64,000 nucleotides of DNA. Source: DASVBE01 sp963770375. GTDB taxonomy: Bacteria; Actinomycetota; Actinomycetes; Streptosporangiales; Streptosporangiaceae. Within the stretch, counting starts at the first letter, position 1; each line of letters opens with the position of its first letter. The notes under the pieces are model-generated. The model did no database searches and had not been told where the DNA came from. It was given only the letters and a program-made list of their open reading frames with translations. The translations under genes and the position numbers were made by a program. Below, piece after piece: positions 19,393 to 27,586 of the stretch. The stretch is taken from positions 359,260 through 423,259 of the forward strand of contig CAVYPM010000006.1 in assembly GCA_963770375.1 (NCBI GenBank), given 5' to 3'.

Positions 19393-20067
19393 GTGGTGCT
19401 CCCGCCGTTGCGGTCATCGGGGGTCCAGCCCTGCTCGCGTGCCATCCGCAGGCCCGCCAGGCTCGCGTCGCCGGCGGTATTCCCCTCGGCCGCCTGGTCG
19501 TCGGGGAAGCCGGCCAGGATCCGCCCGGCCTGCTTCCAGGTGCACTGGCGGGGGGCGCCGCGGCTGGGCCGGACGTCGCCCGAGGCCGGCCCGCAGGCCG
19601 TCCACGGCTTCCCGCGCCTTCTGCGGGGTCATGTTGTCGTAGAACTCCCAGTTGACCATCACGACCGGGGCGTAGTCGCAGGCCGCGTTGCACTCCAGGT
19701 GCTCCAGGCTGACCTTGCCGTCCGGGGTGGTCTCGTTATTGCCGATGCCCAGGTGCTTCTGCAGGTCGGCGAAGATCGCGTCGCCGCCCATCACCGCGCA
19801 CAGCGCGTTGGTGCAGACCCCGACGTGGTACTCGCCCACCGGCTGGCGCTTGTACATCGTGTAGAACGAGGCCACCGCGGTGACGTCCGCCTCGGTCAGC
19901 CCGAGCTGCCCGGCGCAGAAGGCCAGCCCGTCCTCGGACACGAAGCCTTCCTCGGCCTGCACCAGGTGCAGCAGCGGCAGCAGCGCCGAGCGGGACCGCG
20001 GGTAGCGGCCGATGATCTGCGCGGCGTCCGCCTCCAGGCGAGCGCGCACGTCGTCGCTGAGCGGCAT
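19389..20067 (-). CDS. nuoE: NADH-quinone oxidoreductase subunit E (frameshifted)
   Basis: About 225 aa if repaired. The 2Fe-2S (N1a) ligands are in CTNALC and CNAACDYAPVVMVN. ATG 20067 overlaps the nuoD stop (TAATG). One extra base near 19581-19592, in a GGCC-rich stretch, throws the frame. Restoring it yields the expected actinobacterial tail (TWKQAGRILAGFPDD ... EQGWTPDD) ending at a TGA that overlaps the nuoF GTG. Without repair the protein ends 60 residues later in unrelated Arg/Pro-rich sequence. Confidence 0.88.
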
Positions 20068-21395
20068 TAGCGGTCTACCCCTCCCATCACCGGGTCGGTG
20101 CTGGCGATGGCCGAGATGATGTCGGCCACCATGCCGCCCTCGCACATGGCCGGCAGGGCCTGCAGGTTGGCGAACGAAGGGTCGCGGAAGTGCACCCGGT
20201 ACGGCCGGGTCCCGCCGTCGCTGACCGCGTGGCAGCCGAGCTCGCCGCGGGGCCCCTCGACGGCCGCGTAGACCTGGCCGGCCGGCACCCGGAAACCCTC
20301 GGTGACCAGCTTGAAGTGGTGGATCAGGGCCTCCATGGACTGGCTCATGATGTGCTTGATGTGGTCCGGCGAGTTGCCCAGGCCGTCCGGGCCGAGGGCC
20401 AGCTGCGCGGGCCAGCCGATCTTGGCGTTGTCGATCATGACCCGGCCGGGGCGGCCGGCCGCGAGCCGGTCCACGCACTGCCCGATGATCCGCAGCGACT
20501 GGTCGATCTCGTCCATCCGGACCAGGTAGCGGCCGTAGGCGTCGCAGGTGGTCTGCACCGGCACGTCGAAGTCGTAGGTCTCGTAACCGCAGTACGGCTG
20601 GCTCTTGCGCAGGTCCCAGGGCAGCCCGGTGGCCCGCAGCACCGGCCCGGTCACGCCCAGCGTCATGCAGCCGGCCAGGTCCAGGTAGGCGATGTTCTTC
20701 GTGCGGGCCAGGTAGACCGGGTTCGCGTCGAGCAGCTTGCGCATGTCGCCCATGAGCCCCGGCATGATCGACAGGAAGTCCCTGAGCTTCTCGGTCGCGC
20801 CCGCGGGCAGGTCCTGCGACACGCCGCCGGGCCGGATGTAGGCGTGGTTCATCCGCAGCCCGGTGATCAGCTCGAACAGGTCGAGCACCTTCTCCCGCTC
20901 GCGCAGCCCGTTCAGCAGCACGGTGGTGGCGCCCAGCTCGAGCCCGAAGGTGGCGATCGCCATCAGGTGCGAGGAGATCCGGTTGAGCTCCATCAGCAGG
21001 ACCCGCAGCACCGTGGCCCGCTCCGGGATCTCGGCCTCGACGCCCAGCAGCCGCTCGGTGGCCAGGCAGAACGCCGCCTCGTTGAACAGCGGCGCCAGGT
21101 AGTCCATCCGGGTGCAGAACGTGACGCCCTGCGTCCAGGTGCGGTACTCCATGTTCTTCTCGATGCCGGTGTGCAGGTAGCCGATCACCGGCCGCAGCTC
21201 GGTGACGGTCTCCCCGTCCAGCGTGAGGATCAGCCGCAGCACGCCGTGGGTGGACGGGTGCTGCGGGCCCATGTTCACGATGAGCCGCTCTTCGCCCTGC
21301 TCCTCGGCCTGGTCCGCGGCCGCGACGATCTCGTCCCAGTCCTGGCCGGCCACGTTGTAGACGCGGCCCTCGGTCTCGGCGTCCGGCGCGGTCAT
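20067..21395 (-). CDS. nuoD: NADH-quinone oxidoreductase subunit D
   Basis: 442 aa, with conserved MGPQHPSTHGVLR, RMDYLAPLFNE, the RPGGVSQDLP loop and the C-terminal DPSFANLQALPAMCEGGMVADIISAIAS segment descended from NiFe-hydrogenase large subunits. It lines the quinone reduction chamber with NuoB. ATG 21395 overlaps the nuoC stop (ATGA). Confidence 0.95.
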   Translation of the reverse strand: MTAPDAETEGRVYNVAGQDWDEIVAAADQAEEQGEERLIVNMGPQHPSTHGVLRLILTLDGETVTELRPVIGYLHTGIEKNMEYRTWTQGVTFCTRMDYLAPLFNEAAFCLATERLLGVEAEIPERATVLRVLLMELNRISSHLMAIATFGLELGATTVLLNGLREREKVLDLFELITGLRMNHAYIRPGGVSQDLPAGATEKLRDFLSIMPGLMGDMRKLLDANPVYLARTKNIAYLDLAGCMTLGVTGPVLRATGLPWDLRKSQPYCGYETYDFDVPVQTTCDAYGRYLVRMDEIDQSLRIIGQCVDRLAAGRPGRVMIDNAKIGWPAQLALGPDGLGNSPDHIKHIMSQSMEALIHHFKLVTEGFRVPAGQVYAAVEGPRGELGCHAVSDGGTRPYRVHFRDPSFANLQALPAMCEGGMVADIISAIASTDPVMGGVDR

Positions 21396-22135
21396 TCGTA
21401 GGACCTCCGCTCGTCCGGGGGCGGCACGGTGGCGCCGCGGTAGTGGACCGGGATCCCGCCCAGCGGGTAGTCCTTCCGCTGCGGGTGGCCCTTCCAGTCG
21501 TCGGGCATCTCGATCCGGGTCAGCCCGGGGTGGCCGTCGAAGATCAGCCCGAAGAAGTCCCAGGTCTCCCGCTCGTGCCAGTCGCAGGTCGGGTAGACCC
21601 CGGTCAGCGACGGGACGTGCCGGTCGGCGTCGGGCACCGACACCTCGACCCGCAGCCGCCGGTTGTGGGTGATCGACACGAAGTGGTAGACCGCGTGCAG
21701 CTCCCGGCCGGTGTCGGCCGGGTAGTGCACCCCGGACACCCCGGTGCACAGCTCGAAGGCCAGCGCCGGGTCGTCCCGCAGTTTGCTGGCCACCGCGATC
21801 AGGTGCCCGGGCAGCACGTGGAAGGTCAGCTCGCCGCGGTCGACCACGACACGCTCGACGGCGTCGCCGAAGTCCAGCGCGTCCCGCTGCAGCGCGCCGC
21901 TGAGCGTGTCGGCCAGGTCGTCGAAGTACGAGCCGTAGGGGCGGGGGGTGGATATCGCCGGGGGGCGGCGGACCAGCAGGCCACCGTAACCGGACGTGTC
22001 GCCGGTGCTGCCGGTGCCGAACATGCCGGTCCTGGCGACCGGCTCGGACAGCAGCTCCTCGCCCGCCAGCCGCTCCGGGCTGACCAGCGCGCCCTGATCC
22101 GCCTGCTCCGGCTGCTCCTCGTTCGGGCCCGTCAT
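21392..22135 (-). CDS. nuoC: NADH-quinone oxidoreductase subunit C
   Basis: 247 aa. The 30-kDa subunit signature is visible in YPTCDWHERETWDFFGLIFDG and HPQRKDYPLGG. A polar ~70-residue N-terminal extension precedes the core, common in actinobacteria. ATG 22135 overlaps the nuoB stop (ATGA). It is a separate gene, not fused to NuoD as in enterics. Confidence 0.94.
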   Translation of the reverse strand: MTGPNEEQPEQADQGALVSPERLAGEELLSEPVARTGMFGTGSTGDTSGYGGLLVRRPPAISTPRPYGSYFDDLADTLSGALQRDALDFGDAVERVVVDRGELTFHVLPGHLIAVASKLRDDPALAFELCTGVSGVHYPADTGRELHAVYHFVSITHNRRLRVEVSVPDADRHVPSLTGVYPTCDWHERETWDFFGLIFDGHPGLTRIEMPDDWKGHPQRKDYPLGGIPVHYRGATVPPPDERRSYE

Positions 22136-22698
22136 CGCGACGCTCCTGGGGCCTGGCTGGTGGTGGACACCAGCGGCAGCTGGCGCAGCCGGGCCTGCTC
22201 CAGCTCCTCGATCTGCCGCTCGCGGTTCACCCCGAGCTTCATGTTCTGGATCTTGTCGTGCAGCTTCACGATCGAGTCGAGCAGCATCTCCGGGCGCGGC
22301 GGGCAGCCGGGCAGGTAGATGTCGACCGGCACGATGTGGTCCACGCCCTGGACGATTGCGTAGTTGTTGAACATGCCGCCGCTGGAGGCGCAGACGCCCA
22401 TCGAGATGACCCACTTGGGCTCGGACATCTGGTCGTAGATCTGCCGCAGTACCGGCGCCATCTTCTGGCTGACCCGGCCGGCCACGATCATCAGGTCGGC
22501 CTGGCGGGGCGTGTTCGAGGCCCGCTCCATGCCGAACCTGGCCAGGTCGTGCCGGGGCCCGCCGGTGGAGATCAGCTCCATCGCGCAGCAGGCCAGGCCG
22601 AACGTGGCCGGCCAGACCGAGCTCTTGCGCGCGTACCCGGCGACCTTCTCGACGGTGGTCAGCAGGATGCCGCTTGGCAGCTTCTCTTCCAGGCCCAT
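22132..22698 (-). CDS. nuoB: NADH-quinone oxidoreductase subunit B
   Basis: 188 aa. The N2 4Fe-4S ligands are recognisable: the adjacent cysteines in GLACCAMEL, then MGVCASSGGMF and LPGCPPRPE. ATG 22698 begins MGLEEKLPSGILL and is separated from the nuoA stop by one base. An upstream in-frame ATG at 22749 would add 17 residues inside nuoA and is less likely. Confidence 0.95.
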   Translation of the reverse strand: MGLEEKLPSGILLTTVEKVAGYARKSSVWPATFGLACCAMELISTGGPRHDLARFGMERASNTPRQADLMIVAGRVSQKMAPVLRQIYDQMSEPKWVISMGVCASSGGMFNNYAIVQGVDHIVPVDIYLPGCPPRPEMLLDSIVKLHDKIQNMKLGVNRERQIEELEQARLRQLPLVSTTSQAPGASR

Positions 22699-22699
22699 C

Positions 22700-23056
22700 T
22701 CAGTCCCACTCCAGACCGCCGCGCCGCCAGACGTAGGCGTACGCGACAAGCACCGTGACGATGAACAGCACCATCTCGACCAGCCCGAACACTCCGAGCC
22801 GGTCGAAGGCGACGGCCCACGGGTAAAGGAAGATGATCTCGATGTCGAACACGATGAAGAGCATCGCGGTCAGGTAGTACTTCACCGGGAACCGGATGCC
22901 GGCCGGCTGACGGGTCGGCTCGATGCCGCACTCGTAGGCCTCGAGCTTGGCCCGGTTCCAGCGTTTCGGGCCCGCCAGCGACCCCATCACCAGTGAGAAA
23001 AGGGCGAAGACGGCGGCCAGTGCCCCAAGCACCAGGATCGGCACATACAAGCTCAT
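22700..23056 (-). CDS. nuoA: NADH-quinone oxidoreductase subunit A
   Basis: 118 aa with three hydrophobic helices. The conserved loop YECGIEP and the FDIEIIFLYPWAV segment identify NuoA. It is the first of 14 contiguous nuo genes in canonical A-to-N order. ATG 23056 has a modest GAGAG box. It is likely cotranscribed from the promoter in front of the upstream menJ-like gene. Confidence 0.95.
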   Translation of the reverse strand: MSLYVPILVLGALAAVFALFSLVMGSLAGPKRWNRAKLEAYECGIEPTRQPAGIRFPVKYYLTAMLFIVFDIEIIFLYPWAVAFDRLGVFGLVEMVLFIVTVLVAYAYVWRRGGLEWD

Positions 23057-23123
23057 CGTCTCTCGTCACCCCCAATTTCTGTTCGCCGAACATTGGCCCC
23101 GGGGCGGGGCCGGGCACCGTCGG

Positions 23124-24424
23124 CTATGCCGCCGGCGCAATCTTAGACAGTGCGTTAATCACGCGGTCCACCGCATCACCGCCGCGGGTCTCGGTCAGGT
23201 TCCCGAGCAGCTTCATGGTGATCCGCATGACCGCCGGGCGCTTCACGCCGTGCCGGGTGGCGAACCGCATGATTCCCGGTTTGCCGATGACGTGCACGAA
23301 GCCCCTGGCCAGGGTGTAGTAGCCGCCGTACGCGTCCTTCAGCGCCGCCGGGTAGCCGGCCAGCGCCGTCTCCGTGGAGGCGGCGGTGGGACGGCCGAGG
23401 GCCTGGACGATCACCCGGGCGGCGATCTCCCCGGCTTCCATCGCGTACGCGATGCCCTCGCCGTTGAACGGGTTGACCATACCGCCGGAGTCGCCGGCCA
23501 GCAGCAGGCCCCTGGTGTAGTGCGGGGTCCGGTTGAAGCCCATCGGCAGCGCCGCGCCGCGCACCGGCGCGGTCCGGTTCTCCTCGGTCAGCTCCCATTC
23601 CGCCGGCATGGCGGCCAGCCAGCGGCGCAGCAGCGCCCGGTAGTCCATGTTCTGGAACGAGGCGCTGGTGTTCAGCAGGCCGAGGCCGATGTTGCTGGTG
23701 CCGTCGCCCATCCCGAAGATCCAGCCGTACCCGGGCAGCAGCGAGTTGCCGTCCCACAGGTCCAGCCAGGCTTCCAGCCAGTCGTCGTCGTGCCGTGGCG
23801 TGCGGTAGTAGCTGCGCACCGCCACGCCGAGCGGCCGGTCGTCGCGCTTGCGCAGGCCCACCGCCACCGACAGGCGGGACGAGTTGCCGTCCGCGGCGAC
23901 CACCAGCGGGGCGCGGAACGTGCGCTCAGGACCGGCCTGCACGCCCCTGACCCGTCCTGTCCGGTCGTCGAGCACAGGGGCGGTGACGTTGACGCCTTCC
24001 AGGAGCCGGGCGCCGGCCTTGGCCGCGTGCCGGGCCAGGATCTCGTCGAAGTCCGTCCTCGTGCGCACCAGGCCGAAGCCGGGGAAGGACGACAGGTCCG
24101 GCCACGGCACCTCGATGCGGCCGCCGCCGCCGATGATGCGCAGGCCCTTGTTCCGCAGCCAGCCGTCCTGCTCGCCGAGCGGGACGCCCATCCCGGTCAG
24201 CGCCTTGACCGCGCGCGGGGTCAGCCCGTCGCCGCAGACCTTTTCCCGGGGGAACCGGGTCTTTTCCAGCAGCAGAACGTCCAGGCCGGCGCTGGCCAGG
24301 TAATAGGCGGTGGACGAGCCGGCCGGGCCCCGACGACGATGACGTCGGCGGTGTCCTCGCTGGCTACGGCGGCGCTGGGGGTTTTGCCAGCACTGCGGTC
24401 AGGGGATGGGGCTATCTCGGTCAC
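23124..24424 (-). CDS. Geranylgeranyl reductase family FAD enzyme, MenJ-like (frameshifted)
   Basis: About 433 aa if repaired. FAD-dependent reductases of this family saturate isoprenoid double bonds. In mycobacteria MenJ, encoded beside menG and grcC1, reduces the second isoprene unit of menaquinone, and the same partners are here. Visible motifs: ADVIVVGA at the N-terminal Rossmann fold, FPREKVCGDG-like sequence, VVAADGNSSRLSVAVG, and LAGDSGGMVNPFNGEGI. The frame breaks at 24320-24331 inside the GxGxxG loop; about four bases of a GGCC repeat (or one base plus a residue) seem to be missing. GTG 24424 is the assumed start. It could instead act on other prenyl lipids. Confidence 0.78.
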
Positions 24425-24443
24425 GGACCTGGTTCCTGACTAT

Positions 24444-24463
24444 CTTGTGAACCGCTTCACAAG
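24444..24463. promoter_or_regulatory. Rex-type redox operator upstream of menJ-nuoA-N
   Basis: CTTGTGAACCGCTTCACAAG is a perfect inverted repeat with 8-bp arms and a 4-bp spacer. It matches the TTGTGAA-N4-TTCACAA operator known for the NADH/NAD+-sensing repressor Rex in streptomycetes, where nuo is a reported target. It lies 20 nt upstream of the menJ-like GTG, between menG and menJ. On the minus strand it is immediately followed by GATAGT, a possible -10, so bound Rex would block RNA polymerase. No rex gene is in the window. Confidence 0.8.
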
Positions 24464-24479
24464 TGCTTCTCATCGCAGT

Positions 24480-25229
24480 CTAGACCTCCTGCGGGGATTC
24501 GGGTGCGGGGGCCGGCCGGGCCCCCGCACCTCGGCTAGCTCTGTGCACGGCGACGATGCCCAGGCTGAGGTTCCGCCAGGCGATACCCGTCCACCCGGCC
24601 ATGCCGATCATGCGGGCCAGCGCCCGCTGGTCCGGCCAGGCCGCGATGGTCTCGGCCAGGTACGCGTACGCGCCCGGGTCCTGGGCCAGCACCCGGGCGA
24701 TGGCCGGGCCGCCGGCGTGCAGCGCCCGGTGGTACACCCGGTCCAGGGCGGGCGCCGCCAGGTGGCTGAACTCGCACACCACCAGCCGCCCGCCCGGCCG
24801 GGTCACCCGGAGCATCTCGGCCAGGGCCTGACCGGGGTCGGCCGTGTTCCGCAGCCCGAACGAGATCGTGACCGCGTCGAACTGCGCGTCCGCGAACGGG
24901 AGCGCCAGGGCGTCCCCGGCCACGAACGTGACGCTGCTGTTCTTGTCAGGTGCGCGCAGCTTTCCGGCGCGGAGCATGCCCAGCGAGAAATCACAGGCGA
25001 CGCAGAGCGCCCCGGCGCTGGTGAAGGAAACCGACGAGGTCCCGGTACCCGCGGCCAGGTCCAGGACCCGTTCGCCGGGCCCGGCCGCCACGGCCCGCGC
25101 CACGACCCGCCGCCAGTACCGGTCCTGGCCGGCCGACAGGATGTCGTTGAGCAGGTCGTACCGGCCGGCCAGGCCGTCGAACATGGCGGCCACGTCACCG
25201 GGGCGCTTGTCCAGCTGGGCGCGGGTCAT
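24480..25229 (-). CDS. menG: Demethylmenaquinone methyltransferase
   Basis: 249 aa, class I SAM-dependent methyltransferase of the UbiE/MenG family. Signatures: MFDGLAGRYDLLNDILSAGQDRYWRR near the N-terminus, the SAM loop VLDLAAGTGTSSV, and ISFGLRNTADPGQALAEMLRVT. It performs the last methylation of menaquinone. It sits 55 nt upstream of the menJ-like gene, with the Rex site between them. The C-terminal ~20 residues are Pro/Ala-rich. Confidence 0.92.
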   Translation of the reverse strand: MTRAQLDKRPGDVAAMFDGLAGRYDLLNDILSAGQDRYWRRVVARAVAAGPGERVLDLAAGTGTSSVSFTSAGALCVACDFSLGMLRAGKLRAPDKNSSVTFVAGDALALPFADAQFDAVTISFGLRNTADPGQALAEMLRVTRPGGRLVVCEFSHLAAPALDRVYHRALHAGGPAIARVLAQDPGAYAYLAETIAAWPDQRALARMIGMAGWTGIAWRNLSLGIVAVHRASRGAGARPAPAPESPQEV

Positions 25230-25272
25230 ACCGCCAAGCCTGGCACGTCCCGCCCGGTGACAGCAGGCAGGG

Positions 25273-27384
25273 TCACAGCAGGCTGGGCCGCTGCCAGGCC
25301 TCGCCGAGCACGTGCTGGGCCAGGAAGGCCAGCACGGTCTCGTACCAGATCACGATGTTGCCGGGGTTGAGGATCCAGTGGTTCTCGTCCGGGAAGTACA
25401 GGAACTTGGCGTCCTTGACCCGGCCGGCCAGGTCGGCCCACATCCGCAGCGCCTCGCCGATCGGCACCCGGTAGTCCTTGTCGCCGTGGATGATCAGCAT
25501 CGGCGTGCTGATCTTGGCCACGTGCTTGTCCGGCGAGTTGGCCAGGTAGCGCTCGGGCTGGGTGAACGGGTCGCCGAACATCCGGCGCCAGAACGCCGGC
25601 ATGTCGGTGGTGGCGAACATCTGGTCCAGCGACCACAGGCCGGCGTGGCTGACGATGGCGCAGAACTGGTCGGTGTTCCCGGCCATCCAGTTGGCCATGT
25701 AGCCGCCGAACGAGCCGCCCATCATCGCCGTGCGGGCCGCGTCGATGTCCGGCCGGGCGGTGACCGCCGCGGTGACCGCCAGCGCGTCGGTGAACGGCGC
25801 CTGGCCCCAGGTGCCGTGCCCGCGGGCGATGAACGCGTGCCCGTAGCCGGTGGACAGGGCCGGGTCGGGCAGCAGCACGGCGTACCCGCGGGCCGCCATC
25901 AGCCACGGGCTCCACCGCCACGACCAGGCGTTCCAGCTCATCACCGGGCCGCCGTGCACCCACAGCAGCAGCGGCGCGGGGTGCTCCTCGCTGGCGCCCT
26001 CGGGCAGCACCAGCCAGCCGCGCAGGCTGGTCCCGTCCTGGGCGGTGGTAGTCACCTCGGTCAGCGTGCCGGGCAGGGCCGGCGCCCCGGCGGGCCCGGC
26101 CAGCGCGACCGGGGTGCCGGCCGCGGCCGCGTCCAGCCGCACCGGGGCGGGCGGCGCGTCCCAGGCCGACCGGAGCGCGTACACCCAGCGGCCGTCCGGG
26201 GACGGGCACAGCTGCTCGTACGCGGCGTCGTCGGTGGTCAGCCGGGTGACCACGCCGCTGGCCAGGTCGGCACGGAACACCGGCCGCCGCCCCTGGTCGT
26301 CCGCGGTGAAGAAGACCGAGCCGGAGTCGGCCGCCCAGGCCGCCTCCAGCGGCCTGCGGTCCAGGCCCTCGAGCACGTCGCGGGCCTCCGCGGTGCCGCC
26401 GTCGGCGCCGCCGCCCAGCGGGATCACCACGAGCGTGACGTCCCCGGGGCTGTCGTAGCTGTCCTTGGCGCTGCGGACGCAGGCCACGCTCTGGCCGTCC
26501 GGCGAGGTCCGCGGCCCGTGGAAGTCCTGGCCCGGTTCGGCGGCCAGCACCCGGCGCTCGCCACTGGCCACCGAGACCACCGCGAGCTCGGTGGTCAGCG
26601 TGGCGTCCTCGCTGGTGACGGTCCACGTGGTCACCGCCAGCGAGCCGTCAGGGGTCAGCTCGAACGCGCAGTCGTCCAGCGCGCGGCCGGGTTCCGGGGT
26701 CAGGTCCGCCATCCCGGCCCCGGCCGGGCCGCCGCCGTCCGCGGGGTCCGCCGCTGGCCCGCTGAGGTCGGCGGCGTGCAGGTGGACGCCCTCCGGGCCG
26801 AGGTCGTGGTCCCAGTACCGGACCGGACCGGACTCGTGCAGGATCGCGGTCACCCCGGCGTCCTTGCGCGCCTGGCGGCGCTTGGCGTCGGCGTCCAGGC
26901 CGGTCACCCCGGCGTGCATCGAGGTGGTGGCCAGCAGCGCGGGAGCCGACCGGGCGGTGGCCAGGCCGGAGATCCCGCCCGGCGCGATGGCCACCCGGGT
27001 GGCCTCGCCGCCGCCCGCGGGCAGCCGCCACACCGCGGGCTTGTCACCGCCGTCGTTGCTGTCGGCCTTGCCCTTGTCCTTGCTGTCGTCCGGCGCGGCC
27101 GCGGGCCCGGCCGGCTGGGCCGGGGCCGGGCGCTTGGACAGGAACAGCAGCGAGCCGTCGGGCAGGAAGGCCGGGCTGCTCTCCCCGGCGGAGCTGTGCG
27201 TCAGCCGGGACGCGGCCGCCCCCGCCGGGTCGGCGGACACCCGCCAGATGCTGCTGGTGAACTTGGTGCCCGCGGCGTCGAGCGTGGACACCGCAACGGC
27301 CAGCCAGCTTCCGTCGGGCGACAGCGCCAGCGTGCTGAGCCTGGGCATCCGAATAAATTCCCGTGGGTCATCGAACGGCGGCAC
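25273..27384 (-). CDS. S9-family prolyl oligopeptidase-like serine peptidase
   Basis: 703 aa. An N-terminal beta-propeller-like half (repeated SPDGSWLAV, TPDGSLAVT, SPDGRWVYA blades) precedes an alpha/beta-hydrolase domain with nucleophile motif GGSFGGYM, the oxyanion-side LLLWVHGGP, the acid in HGDKDYRVP and the histidine in DENHWI. This is the dipeptidyl/acylaminoacyl peptidase type. No signal peptide is evident, so it is probably cytoplasmic. GTG 27384 is preferred to a much longer upstream extension because of the GAGAGGA box and because homology starts there. A charged Asp/Lys/Ala linker lies near residues 95-120. Confidence 0.9.
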   Translation of the reverse strand: MPPFDDPREFIRMPRLSTLALSPDGSWLAVAVSTLDAAGTKFTSSIWRVSADPAGAAASRLTHSSAGESSPAFLPDGSLLFLSKRPAPAQPAGPAAAPDDSKDKGKADSNDGGDKPAVWRLPAGGGEATRVAIAPGGISGLATARSAPALLATTSMHAGVTGLDADAKRRQARKDAGVTAILHESGPVRYWDHDLGPEGVHLHAADLSGPAADPADGGGPAGAGMADLTPEPGRALDDCAFELTPDGSLAVTTWTVTSEDATLTTELAVVSVASGERRVLAAEPGQDFHGPRTSPDGQSVACVRSAKDSYDSPGDVTLVVIPLGGGADGGTAEARDVLEGLDRRPLEAAWAADSGSVFFTADDQGRRPVFRADLASGVVTRLTTDDAAYEQLCPSPDGRWVYALRSAWDAPPAPVRLDAAAAGTPVALAGPAGAPALPGTLTEVTTTAQDGTSLRGWLVLPEGASEEHPAPLLLWVHGGPVMSWNAWSWRWSPWLMAARGYAVLLPDPALSTGYGHAFIARGHGTWGQAPFTDALAVTAAVTARPDIDAARTAMMGGSFGGYMANWMAGNTDQFCAIVSHAGLWSLDQMFATTDMPAFWRRMFGDPFTQPERYLANSPDKHVAKISTPMLIIHGDKDYRVPIGEALRMWADLAGRVKDAKFLYFPDENHWILNPGNIVIWYETVLAFLAQHVLGEAWQRPSLL

Positions 27385-27586
27385 GTGGTGATCCTCTCTC
27401 TGGGACGCCAGCCGGAACATACCCCAGCGGCGCTGGCCGTCCCGTACCATCCTGACCGGGTTTGCTGCGCCGGACGGCCTGTGACCGATGTCCAGGCCCG
27501 CAGCACCCCGGCCGGGTGGCGGCCGGGGCGGCCCGCTGGCTGGCTGCTGCCGCCAGCACCGTCCGGCGCAAAGGAGAACCGCGGTC

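Noticed and set aside
15689..19693. A 1334-codon open frame covering nuoG, the nuoF region and part of nuoE
   Set aside because: Only the nuoG part (15689-18088) is real; the rest is an out-of-frame shadow of nuoF kept open by high GC content.
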